Source of the DNA: Afipia sp.
GTDB taxonomy: Bacteria > Pseudomonadota > Alphaproteobacteria > Rhizobiales > Xanthobacteraceae
Direction of reading: 5' to 3'
Length of the DNA: 9,107 nt
Assembly: GCA_020056155.1 (NCBI GenBank)
Contig: JAGVII010000550.1
Span: 1 to 9,107, forward strand
Shown here: positions 1 to 5,975 of the stretch, in pieces
How the letters are laid out: each line of letters begins with the position of its first letter
How positions within the stretch are numbered: the first letter of the stretch is position 1
Notes under the pieces: generated by a model
The model's input: only the letters and a program-made list of their open reading frames with translations
Database searches by the model: none
Told to the model about the DNA's origin: nothing
Program-made: the position numbers and the translations under genes

Positions 1-1052
1 ACGAGCTTGGCGACGTCCTGATCGCGATCCTTCGACGCAACGAGCACGACATCCGGTGTCGCCGTGATAATCAGGTCATCGACGCCCAGCGCCGCTACCA
101 GAGGCCCCTCGCCGCGGACGTAACATCCGCTGGCGTCCTCCATGACCACATCGCCAATCGCCACGTTGCCGGAACGGTCCTTGTCGCCCATCTCCCACAG
201 CGCCGACCAGCTCCCGATATCGCTCCAGTTGAAGTCCGCCGGAACCACGGCAGCCAAATCCGTCTTCTCCATCACGGCGTAGTCGAGCGACACCGACGGA
301 CAGGCACGGAAGGCCGCTTCATCGAGGCGCAGAAAATCGAGATCGCGAGTCGCGCCCGCCAGCGCGGCCCGGCAGGCGGCGAGGATGTCCGGCGCCAGCC
401 GCGATAGCTCCTCAATGAGCAATCGTACCGGCAGCAGAAAGATTCCGCTGTTCCAGAGATGATCGCCGGCGGCAAGAAGCCGCTCCGCGGCGGGCAGATC
501 CGGCTTCTCCACGAATCCAGCGACCTGATGAACGCCCGGTGCGGCAGCGAGTTCGCCGCTCGCGCGGATGTAACCGAAGCCGGTTGCCGGCGACGTCGGG
601 CTCAGGCCGAACAGGACGAACTGGTTTGCCTGCGCCGCAGTCATGCCGACGCCGACCGCTTTGCGGAACGCGGCCGCATCACCGACCCAATGATCCACGG
701 GCATGGCAAGAATGATCGCATCCGGGTCGGATTCATGGGCGACAAGCGCGGCAAGGGCGACGGCCGGCGCGGTGTTCTGCCCGAACGGCTCGAGTACGAT
801 GGTCGGATTCGAAACACCAATCCCACGCAGTTGCTCCGCCACGGCAAAACGATGCTCGGCGTTGGCGACGACCATCATCCCGCCGAACATCGCAGGGTCG
901 CTCACGCGCAGCGCGGTCTGTTGCAGCAGCGACTTTTCACCGAGAAGAGAGAGCAACTGCTTGGGATAGGTTTCCCGCGATAACGGCCATAACCGCGAGC
1001 CGGTACCGCCCGAAAGAAGCACAGGAATGATACGGTTTTGTCGCTGCGTCAT
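1..1052 (-). CDS. manC: mannose-1-phosphate guanylyltransferase (ManC/XanB type), 3' end beyond window
   Basis: The frame stays open from the ATG at 1052 to the left edge, giving about 350 residues without a stop. The protein makes GDP-mannose from mannose-1-phosphate and GTP in the cytoplasm. The nucleotidyltransferase signature GGTGSRLWPLS lies at residues 15-25, FVEKP at 180-184, WNSGIF at 200-205 and DYAVMEK at 257-263, all in the order expected for the family. The sequence at the window edge corresponds to the end of the catalytic domain. It cannot be seen whether a C-terminal cupin (phosphomannose isomerase) domain follows, as in the bifunctional AlgA/CpsB enzymes of about 470-480 residues. 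A G-run a few bases upstream of the ATG (GGGGGCAACG) serves as ribosome binding site. The gene lies 67 bases downstream of the sugar transferase on the same strand, probably in one operon, and would feed mannose or a GDP-mannose-derived sugar into the polysaccharide. Confidence 0.93.
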   Translation of the reverse strand, partial: MTQRQNRIIPVLLSGGTGSRLWPLSRETYPKQLLSLLGEKSLLQQTALRVSDPAMFGGMMVVANAEHRFAVAEQLRGIGVSNPTIVLEPFGQNTAPAVALAALVAHESDPDAIILAMPVDHWVGDAAAFRKAVGVGMTAAQANQFVLFGLSPTSPATGFGYIRASGELAAAPGVHQVAGFVEKPDLPAAERLLAAGDHLWNSGIFLLPVRLLIEELSRLAPDILAACRAALAGATRDLDFLRLDEAAFRACPSVSLDYAVMEKTDLAAVVPADFNWSDIGSWSALWEMGDKDRSGNVAIGDVVMEDASGCYVRGEGPLVAALGVDDLIITATPDVVLVASKDRDQDVAKL

Positions 1053-1119
1053 CGTTGCCCCCGAGAACGTGAATGTTGGATGCGAAGTCGCCGGGCCGAT
1101 TCCGGACCGAATAACGCCG

Positions 1120-1890
1120 TCAGTATCCGCTGCCGGACAGGAACTCCCGCCGCACCGTGCGCGCGATGATCGTGATATCCATCCGTAGCGACCATTTCTC
1201 GATGTAATCGAGATCATGATCGATCCGCGCGATCGCCAGATCCGGCTCGACAGTGCTGCCTCTGCAGCCGCTGACCTGAGCCAGCCCGGTGATCCCCGGC
1301 CGCGCGGTATGACGCTGGAAATAGTAAGGAACCAGATCCTCGTAGGGCATATTGGCCGCGAGCATCCCCGGCACATGAGGGCGCGGCCCGACAAGCGACA
1401 TATCGCCCTTCACCACATTGATCAGCTGCGGAAGCTCATCGAGGCTGGTGCTTCTCAGGATCTGTCCGACGCGGGTCACCCTGGCGTCACCCTGCACGGT
1501 CTGCTGGATTCCCGCAGCATCGCCAAGATTCACATGCATCGAACGGAATTTGTAAATCTTGAACAGGTGATTGCGGTATCCATAACGATACTGGCGGAAG
1601 AAGACCGGCCCGCGCGACGTCGCCTTGATCGCAATTGCAATCGCAATGAACAGCGGAGCGAAGAACAGAAGCGCGAGCACGGCCGCCGACGTGTCGAACA
1701 ACCGCTTGCTGAACGCAACCGCAGGCTCGCTGCGCGATATCCGCACGGCGGCGCGCGAGTGATGGGCATTGCGGCGGCGATAGGGACTGCTGCTGGCATA
1801 TTCGACCGGGCGAACCGAGATCAGCCGCGACCCCTTCCATGGCGTTGCCGAGTTGTCCTGAACAAAACGGGTCGTGACTGTCGCGGCCAT
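1120..1890 (-). CDS. undecaprenyl-phosphate sugar phosphotransferase (ExoY-like bacterial sugar transferase)
   Basis: The 256-residue protein belongs to the bacterial sugar transferase family (monotopic phosphoglycosyl transferases). These enzymes transfer a hexose-1-phosphate from a UDP-sugar to undecaprenyl phosphate at the inner membrane and so start repeat-unit assembly. Visible in order are KRLFD (62-66) before one hydrophobic re-entrant helix (about 67-90), SRGPVFFRQ (92-100), YKFRSM (113-118), the catalytic Asp-Glu pair in SLDELPQL (D151, E152), GPRP (168-171) and [15 protein letters not shown] (197-211). The first 60 residues are polar, with no extra membrane helices or CoA-binding-like domain, so it is the short ExoY form rather than the long WbaP/GumD form. 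The sugar it transfers (glucose, galactose or other) cannot be read from the sequence. The ribosome binding site is weak (AAGCAAGAGCAA before the ATG). It reads away from the export genes and is followed by manC. Confidence 0.93.
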   Translation of the reverse strand: MAATVTTRFVQDNSATPWKGSRLISVRPVEYASSSPYRRRNAHHSRAAVRISRSEPAVAFSKRLFDTSAAVLALLFFAPLFIAIAIAIKATSRGPVFFRQYRYGYRNHLFKIYKFRSMHVNLGDAAGIQQTVQGDARVTRVGQILRSTSLDELPQLINVVKGDMSLVGPRPHVPGMLAANMPYEDLVPYYFQRHTARPGITGLAQVSGCRGSTVEPDLAIARIDHDLDYIEKWSLRMDITIIARTVRREFLSGSGY

Positions 1891-2097
1891 TTGCTCTTGC
1901 TTTCAACTGGACATCTACCGGAACTCAGCGCGTGCACCGGGATGGCATCGCTCCACTCGAATTCTTCGCAAGCGCGAAGCACGATGGGATAACGAAGACG
2001 CCAACCTTCAGCGGCTCGACGTTTTCCTAAAGTTTTGTACGAAATGGGGCGGCAAAACGAAAAATTCGCGCACGCGACTCGCGCATGAGGCCCGGAA

Positions 2098-2119
2098 AAA
2101 TTTTGCGGCGCGAAAATTT
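2098..2119. repeat. AT-arm inverted repeat, possible operator
   Basis: Perfect 7-base arms AAATTTT and AAAATTT flank an 8-base GC-rich centre, GCGGCGCG, that does not itself pair. The arm spacing would place both halves on nearly the same DNA face, which fits a dimeric regulator better than an RNA hairpin. It sits about 210 bases upstream of the sugar transferase start. No known regulator is assigned. Confidence 0.4.
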
Positions 2120-2122
2120 AAC

Positions 2123-2136
2123 GCGCTGCGAAGCGC
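2123..2136. repeat. short hairpin with GCGA loop
   Basis: Five-base arms GCGCT and AGCGC enclose GCGA, a GNRA-type tetraloop if transcribed rightward. No T-run follows, so this is not called a terminator. It lies immediately beside the AT-arm dyad. Confidence 0.3.
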
Positions 2137-2375
2137 TTAGAGTGCGATGCCGATTTCTTACGCTGCAATTTCGTCGCTACTGCCATGCACATTCAACGAC
2201 GTGGACAAGATTCAAAAAGCGAGTCGCTTATCGACTCAAACGGGCGCATTGTCGCATCCGCGTCGTACGCGGGCAGCCGCGCCGATACTTTGTGCAGTCC
2301 GTTCACTAAAAACTAAAAGAGATTCCCTAGGCTCCTCTCGGGGAAAATAAATTTAGCTCACAGCGAGCCCGCAAG

Positions 2376-2591
2376 ATGATTGTCCAGCTACGGAAGATCG
2401 CGACAACGAGCGGCGACTCACATGCGTCGTCTGCGCCTTCAGCGGAACCGGCGATGATCGCTGACCAAATGAATGCGGCCTCGCTGACGCCGCCTGTAAA
2501 GCCCAATCGCCGGCTGAGAAACTGGATCATTCTCGCCAACGTCGCGGCCTGGACGCTCATTATACTGGCTATCCGGCTGATTTTCTTTTGA
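2376..2591 (+). CDS. small single-pass membrane protein, unknown function
   Basis: The frame encodes 71 residues that I do not recognise. The first half is polar and rich in Ala, Ser and Pro. It is followed by a basic stretch, KPNRRLRN (about residues 42-49), then one strongly hydrophobic helix running to the C-terminus, about residues 50-71, containing ANVAAWTLIILAIRLIFF. Basic residues before a C-terminal helix suggest a tail-anchored inner-membrane protein with its N-terminus in the cytoplasm. Third codon positions are fairly GC-rich, as in the neighbouring genes, which supports real coding. The ribosome binding site before the ATG is poor, and an ATG further in (2454 or 2469) could be the true start. 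It lies 76 bases upstream of the phosphatase on the same strand and may be cotranscribed with it. A chance frame cannot be excluded. Confidence 0.5.
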   Translation: MIVQLRKIATTSGDSHASSAPSAEPAMIADQMNAASLTPPVKPNRRLRNWIILANVAAWTLIILAIRLIFF

Positions 2592-2618
2592 GTTCCTCCC
2601 GCAGGCCTCTGTCATCGC

Positions 2619-2645
2619 CGGTTCATCCGTTTGACGGCGGAACCG
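2619..2645 (+). repeat. intergenic hairpin between small membrane gene and phosphatase
   Basis: CGGTTC (2619-2624) pairs with GAACCG (2640-2645). Inside, CCGT (2627-2630) pairs with ACGG (2634-2637) around a TTG loop, leaving a 2x2 internal loop. No T-run follows, so it is not a standard terminator. It ends 22 bases before the phosphatase ATG and could affect message processing or access to that start. Confidence 0.4.
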
Positions 2646-2667
2646 TTCAAGACCAAACTTCCTGACG

Positions 2668-3414
2668 ATGCGATCCGGCACCGCCCACCATGATTCGCGA
2701 GCGATCGACGCCGCCGCGCCTCCGAACACGCGCATCTACGCCGTGGGCGATATTCATGGACGCTCGGATCTGCTGGCGGAGACTATCGCGCGCATCGACG
2801 ACGATGTCCGCCGCCGGCCTGTTGAGCACGTCATCGAAATTTATCTCGGCGACTATATCGATCGCGGGCCGGATTCGAGAGGTGTGCTCGATCTCCTCGC
2901 AGTCCGCCTTGTGCGCAGGCAAGCCATTTGCCTGCGCGGCAACCATGAGGCCATATTCGAGGCATTCCTCCACAAAGACGCGGATGCTCTTTATCATTGG
3001 TCAAAGCTCGGCGGTCTTCAGACGCTTGCGTCGTACGGCATTGCTCCACGATCACGATCCGAAATGGAATCACCGGCCGCGATTCAACGATCTCTGATGA
3101 AAGTCTTTTCTCGCGAACACGAATTGTTCCTGCAATGTCTCCGCAACAGTTTCGTCTGTGGAGATTTTCTGTTCGTTCACGCCGGAATCAAGCCCGGTGT
3201 TCCTATGGACCTGCAAGATCCGGAGGATCTGTACTGGATTCGGGACGAGTTCCTGAACTCGGAGATCAATCATGGCAAGGTGATCGTGCACGGTCACACT
3301 CCGGTCGATCATCCCGATATCCGGCAGAACCGCATCAACATCGACACCGGTGCGTGGCGAACGGGAGTCCTGACGTGCATCGCCATCGAAGGCGCGAGCG
3401 TTCTGGTGCTTTAG
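2668..3414 (+). CDS. PPP-family metallophosphatase (serine/threonine-type protein phosphatase)
   Basis: The 248-residue protein shows the full PPP signature in order: GDIHG (27-31), GDYIDRG (61-67), RGNHE (90-94), HAGI (171-174) and VHGHTP (207-212), followed by NIDTGAW (224-230). These supply the expected two-metal site (D28, H30, D62, N92/H93, H171 and a His in HGH) and the Asp-Arg pair of DRG. The length and motif spacing match the compact bacterial and phage-lambda-type phosphatases, cytoplasmic and Mn/Fe dependent. Relatives remove phosphate from Ser/Thr and sometimes Tyr or His residues; diadenosine tetraphosphatase (ApaH) has related motifs, so a nucleotide substrate is also possible. 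No signal peptide is seen. The start is taken at the ATG at 2668, about 20 residues before the first motif; no strong ribosome binding site precedes it. A likely terminator follows. Its place in an exopolysaccharide locus suggests it acts on the encoded tyrosine kinase or another regulator (inference). Confidence 0.9.
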   Translation: MRSGTAHHDSRAIDAAAPPNTRIYAVGDIHGRSDLLAETIARIDDDVRRRPVEHVIEIYLGDYIDRGPDSRGVLDLLAVRLVRRQAICLRGNHEAIFEAFLHKDADALYHWSKLGGLQTLASYGIAPRSRSEMESPAAIQRSLMKVFSREHELFLQCLRNSFVCGDFLFVHAGIKPGVPMDLQDPEDLYWIRDEFLNSEINHGKVIVHGHTPVDHPDIRQNRINIDTGAWRTGVLTCIAIEGASVLVL

Positions 3415-3508
3415 AACTCGGCACCTTGCACAGCGGACGCGCACAAGCAGCCGGTCACTGGTCGCGCTTGCCACAATTGATCGCGAGAACAATCCAGCGA
3501 CACAAAGC

Positions 3509-3537
3509 ACGGCATCACATTCTTTCGCCGTTTTTTT
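3509..3537 (+). terminator. probable Rho-independent terminator after the phosphatase gene
   Basis: ACGGC (3509-3513) pairs with GCCGT (3527-3531), with a 13-base loop, and the stem runs directly into seven T residues (3531-3537). The stem is short and the loop large, so efficiency may be low, but the T-run is the longest nearby and the location, 95 bases after the stop, is sensible. It would separate the phosphatase transcript from the export genes. Confidence 0.5.
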
Positions 3538-3562
3538 CTCGACTATCACTCGGATCGCTTTA

Positions 3563-3580
3563 TGGATCCCGTTCGATCCA
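3563..3580. repeat. inverted repeat upstream of the export gene
   Basis: TGGATC (3563-3568) and GATCCA (3575-3580) are perfect 6-base arms with a 6-base spacer, ending 39 bases before the export-protein ATG and after the probable terminator. The position suits an operator overlapping or just downstream of a promoter. The spacing could also form an RNA hairpin in the leader. No regulator is recognised. Confidence 0.35.
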
Positions 3581-3619
3581 ATCGATGCGTGCAAATCATG
3601 TGCCGAGTGGGGTTGAGTC

Positions 3620-4210
3620 ATGCCGAAACTATTCACGCGCGTTGCGCGCCTGCTTCTTGCCGTCATTGTGGCGAACTGCAGCGTCAGCATCTTCATCGAC
3701 ACGCACGCTGCCGCCGCCGCCCAACAAAAGCAAACGTCGTCTTCCAGATCCGGAGCATACATACTCGGGCCGACCGACAAGGTTCGCGTCAAGGTTTACG
3801 GCGAGCCCGACGTTGCAGGCGAATATGAGGTCGATAGCGGCGGCTATGTTTCAATTCCGCTTGCAGGCCGCATCAAGGCAGCCGGATCGACCACTCACCA
3901 GCTGGAACGCTCGATAACCGCTGCATTATCCAAGGGAATCGTCCGCGATCCGCGCGTCAACGTCGAGATCGCGCTCTATCGGCCGTTCTACATTCTTGGT
4001 GAAGTCAAGAAGAGCGGAGAATATCCGTATCGCGTTGGCATGACCGTCCTCGATGCGATCGCAAGCGCGGGCGGTTTCACCTATCGCGCCAATGAGAACA
4101 AGGTGTACTTGCGGCGAGCGGGTGGCGCCGGCGAAGAGATCTATCCGCTGGACGCGCCCGTGCTGATTTATCCCGGCGACAACATCCGCGTCCCGGAACG
4201 CTTCTTCTGA
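3620..4210 (+). CDS. short polysaccharide export protein (OPX, Wza/GumB family) with one SLBB domain
   Basis: The 196-residue protein carries a signal peptide (basic MPKLFTRVAR, then a hydrophobic core from residue 11, with likely cleavage after the Ala run near residue 34). A Poly_export domain follows at about 46-120 (starting YILGPTDKVRVKVYGEP, with YVSIPLAGRI at 76-85). One SLBB domain lies at about 122-168 (YILGEVKKSGEYPYRVGMTV region), and the typical closing motif YPGDNIRVPERFF ends the protein. The family forms ring-shaped channels that guide capsule or exopolysaccharide out of the periplasm. Unlike Wza (about 380 residues) it has no further SLBB repeats and no C-terminal amphipathic helix for the outer-membrane pore, so it is GumB-sized. 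Cys20 is preceded by Val-Ala-Asn and does not form a lipobox, so lipidation is doubtful. A GGGG run upstream of the ATG is a plausible ribosome binding site. The beta-barrel gene follows after a 331-base leader. Confidence 0.92.
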   Translation: MPKLFTRVARLLLAVIVANCSVSIFIDTHAAAAAQQKQTSSSRSGAYILGPTDKVRVKVYGEPDVAGEYEVDSGGYVSIPLAGRIKAAGSTTHQLERSITAALSKGIVRDPRVNVEIALYRPFYILGEVKKSGEYPYRVGMTVLDAIASAGGFTYRANENKVYLRRAGGAGEEIYPLDAPVLIYPGDNIRVPERFF

Positions 4211-4310
4211 TGCGTCATCCCGTTTTCATATTTTGAAGTTCCACATCACGACGATCCGCAAAATGGTTTTGCTGTGTCGTTCAAAATGCGCATCGCCATA
4301 GTGCGGTCTC

Positions 4311-4323
4311 TTTGCAATGCAAA
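4311..4323. repeat. 13-base palindrome TTTGCAATGCAAA
   Basis: A perfect palindrome with 6-base arms around a central A. It lies 39 bases downstream of the GCAAAA-tgg-TTTTGC repeat (4258-4272), with which it shares the GCAAA element. The compact form suits a DNA-binding dimer site. No regulator is assigned. Confidence 0.35.
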
Positions 4324-4495
4324 TTTTTCCGCATCGCAGAACGATGTCCGATGTTTCGCGTTGAGATGCGCAGAACGCGTTTCTTACGTGCCGGAGAAAG
4401 TCCGTGACGTTATCGAGGGCGCGAACCGATTCCACCATGACGTTTCTTTGGGCGAAGACACGATGATTTTCTGGGCTGCTCCAGGATGTCGAGCA

Positions 4496-4512
4496 CCGGC
4501 GGCCTTCGCCGG
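4496..4512 (+). repeat. GC hairpin just upstream of the barrel start
   Basis: CCGGCG pairs with CGCCGG around a 5-base loop (GCCTT). This stable stem ends 29 bases before the ATG at 4542 and is not followed by a T-run, so it is more likely a leader structure influencing translation or stability than a terminator. Confidence 0.4.
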
Positions 4513-4541
4513 GCGTGTGATCCTCCCTTACGGGACAAGCG

Positions 4542-5975
4542 ATGAAGAGTGCTGTTGCGTTGATGGTGTTGGAGGAAATCGAAAACCGCGAACCGGCGGC
4601 CGCGCCACTGCCGCGGCGTGGATCGAAGTTTGCAAGGCTGGGAAAGGCACAGTTGCCTGCGACCGTTCTCATGCTTGGTCTCGCGGCGCCATCGAATGCA
4701 CAGGTGATACCGTCGACCACTGAACAGCTTTCTGCACCCTGGAATGCGCAACGGATCTTTGAGCCGTCAACGTTGCCCGATTTCACGGATCCGGAGACCC
4801 GCAACGAGATCCAACCCGAGGATATGCCGGTGAGGAAACGACAGCAGCCGGGATACGAACCAGTCGGAATCCGGGCAGGTTCCTGGATGTTCAGCCCCAA
4901 GCTGATGTCCGGCGCCCTCTACGACAGCAATGTGTTCTCCTCGAACACCACGAAGCGCGCGGATATCGCGGCGGTGTTCGAACCATCCCTGCGCGCCCAC
5001 ACGCTATGGGAACGGCACGGTCTCGACCTGAAGCTGGACGCCCAGTCGACCGTATATAAAGAGAACTCCAGTCTCAATCAGACCAATGCCCGCCTGAGGG
5101 GCAACGGCTGGTTCGACATCGCGCACGACCTTGCGGTTCTTGCCAATTTCCAGATCGCACATCTCAACGAGGGCGTTGGAACGCTCAGTTCACCGGTGAA
5201 CGCCATTTCGCCGACGCCTTACGATCTGTTCTCCGGCGATATGACCGTCCGCAAGGAGTTCAATCGCTTCACCACATCGGTCGGCATGCGCGTCGATTCC
5301 TATGATTTCGGACAAACGCGGGCGCAGGACGGCTCGATTATCAATCAGGACGGCCGCGACGGTCAGATCTATTCGCTTCACGGCCGCGTCGACTATGCGT
5401 TCTCGCCCGTTCTGGGATGGTTCGCCGGCGTCGAGGGCAATCAACGCAGCATCCGCGGAACGCCTGCTCAAACGCTCGACTCGCAGGGATACCGGGCTCT
5501 GTCCGGCTTCACGATCGGCTTCACCAATCTTCTCAGTGGCGAGTTCGGCGCGGGTTACGTCCGGCAGCGCTTCGATGCGGCATCCATTGGCACCATCGAA
5601 GGCCCCGCCTACCGCGCGATGCTGACCTGGCGGCCGACCCGCATGCTCGACGTCCACTTCAAGGCGGAACAGATCGTCACGCAGACATCGGACACCAGTT
5701 CAACCGGCGTGCTCGCGAATGCGTTCCAGGTCGGTGTCGATTACGAATTGCGGCGCAACGTGATCGTGTCGCTTGCGGGCGGCTACGAAAACGACAGCTT
5801 TTTCGGACAGCAGCGCAAGGACAGGGTCACAACGTCCGATGCGCGGATCAAATACTTGATGAATCGATACGGCTCAATTTCCGTCTTCCATCGATATACC
5901 GACCGTAACAGCGATATTCCCGCCTTCAGCTTCGACAAACATCAGGTAGGAATCAATGTTACAGCGCAGTTCTGA
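4542..5975 (+). CDS. outer-membrane beta-barrel protein of the polysaccharide export locus (BBP2-like)
   Basis: The 477-residue protein resembles the putative beta-barrel porin 2 proteins found in many exopolysaccharide clusters. After a signal peptide (hydrophobic core PATVLMLGLAAPSNA, likely cleavage after residue 53) and a linker, alternating polar/hydrophobic strands run from about residue 110 to the end. They begin with the family-typical pattern SPKLMSGALYDSNVF and end VGINVTAQF; the terminal Phe is the usual BAM recognition signal. The ATG at 4542 gives an unusually long polar segment (about 38 residues) before the signal core. Met8 (4563) gives little relief, so either this n-region is real or a non-ATG start further in is used. 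The gene overlaps the kinase gene by 20 bases and follows the short export protein, so it is the best candidate for the outer-membrane pore that protein lacks. The exact role is inferred from context. Confidence 0.85.
   Translation: MKSAVALMVLEEIENREPAAAPLPRRGSKFARLGKAQLPATVLMLGLAAPSNAQVIPSTTEQLSAPWNAQRIFEPSTLPDFTDPETRNEIQPEDMPVRKRQQPGYEPVGIRAGSWMFSPKLMSGALYDSNVFSSNTTKRADIAAVFEPSLRAHTLWERHGLDLKLDAQSTVYKENSSLNQTNARLRGNGWFDIAHDLAVLANFQIAHLNEGVGTLSSPVNAISPTPYDLFSGDMTVRKEFNRFTTSVGMRVDSYDFGQTRAQDGSIINQDGRDGQIYSLHGRVDYAFSPVLGWFAGVEGNQRSIRGTPAQTLDSQGYRALSGFTIGFTNLLSGEFGAGYVRQRFDAASIGTIEGPAYRAMLTWRPTRMLDVHFKAEQIVTQTSDTSSTGVLANAFQVGVDYELRRNVIVSLAGGYENDSFFGQQRKDRVTTSDARIKYLMNRYGSISVFHRYTDRNSDIPAFSFDKHQVGINVTAQF
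5944..5951 (+). promoter_or_regulatory. Shine-Dalgarno inside the barrel gene setting the kinase start
   Basis: AGGTAGGA lies four bases before the ATG at 5956, within the last codons of the barrel gene. This decides the start of the co-polymerase/kinase and supports translational coupling across the 20-base overlap. Confidence 0.6.

Larger units (their letters stand above)
1891..2375. promoter_or_regulatory. divergent AT-rich intergenic control region
   Basis: The 485 bases between the leftward sugar transferase and the rightward small membrane gene hold no convincing gene. Frames here are short, have odd composition and lack motifs. The stretch is visibly richer in A/T runs than its flanks, especially 2020-2120 and 2290-2355. 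It contains several dyads: CTTCGC-aagc-GCGAAG (1964-1979), AAATTTT-N8-AAAATTT (2098-2119), GCGCT-gcga-AGCGC (2123-2136), GAGTCG-N5-CGACTC (2221-2237) and CGCGG-gcag-CCGCG (2268-2281). It must carry the promoter of the leftward operon and probably one for the rightward genes, but no -35/-10 pair is good enough to call. Confidence 0.55.
4211..4541 (+). promoter_or_regulatory. 331-base leader upstream of the barrel-kinase-polymerase operon
   Basis: No convincing gene is seen here; the frames that cross it run into the barrel gene out of frame. It carries GCAAAA-tgg-TTTTGC (4258-4272), ATGCGCAT (4286-4293), TTTGCA-a-TGCAAA (4311-4323) and, close to the barrel start, the hairpin CCGGCG-gcctt-CGCCGG (4496-4512). 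The first half is AT-rich. The dyads, and the long gap in an otherwise tight operon, suggest a promoter with operator sites or a structured 5' leader. I could not identify a promoter or a known riboswitch. Confidence 0.45.

Noticed and set aside
459..983. 174-codon plus-strand frame over manC
   Set aside because: It is antisense to clear nucleotidyltransferase motifs, and its Arg/Gly-rich composition has no family features.
1216..1992. 258-codon plus-strand frame over the sugar transferase
   Set aside because: It is opposite a gene with full family motifs. Its translation is Arg/His-rich and low in structure, typical of a shadow frame.
2290..2318. Sigma-70-like promoter TTGTGC-N17-CTAAAA before the small membrane gene
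   Set aside because: The spacing is right, but the -10 box matches the consensus poorly, so it is not strong enough to list as a promoter.
1874..2350. Short plus-strand frames in the divergent region
   Set aside because: They overlap one another in different frames and have basic, low-complexity translations, AT-driven codons and no ribosome binding sites.
3656..3700. Possible lipoprotein signal at Cys20 of the export protein
   Set aside because: The residues before Cys are Val-Ala-Asn, not a lipobox ending in Gly or Ala, and a better cleavage site lies in the Ala run near residue 34.
2997..3917. 306-codon plus frame across the phosphatase and export genes
   Set aside because: It spans two real genes, the probable terminator and the intergenic gap, and its translation is Ser/Arg-rich without motifs.
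4301..4316. Sigma-54-like promoter (GG...GC) in the barrel leader
   Set aside because: The GG and GC elements are separated by 7 bases and not the required 10, so the spacing is wrong.
4274..4723. 149-codon frame starting in the leader and running into the barrel gene
   Set aside because: It overlaps the barrel signal-peptide region in another frame, has Cys- and Arg-rich content with no motif and shows no good ribosome binding site. The leader part alone is not convincing as a gene.
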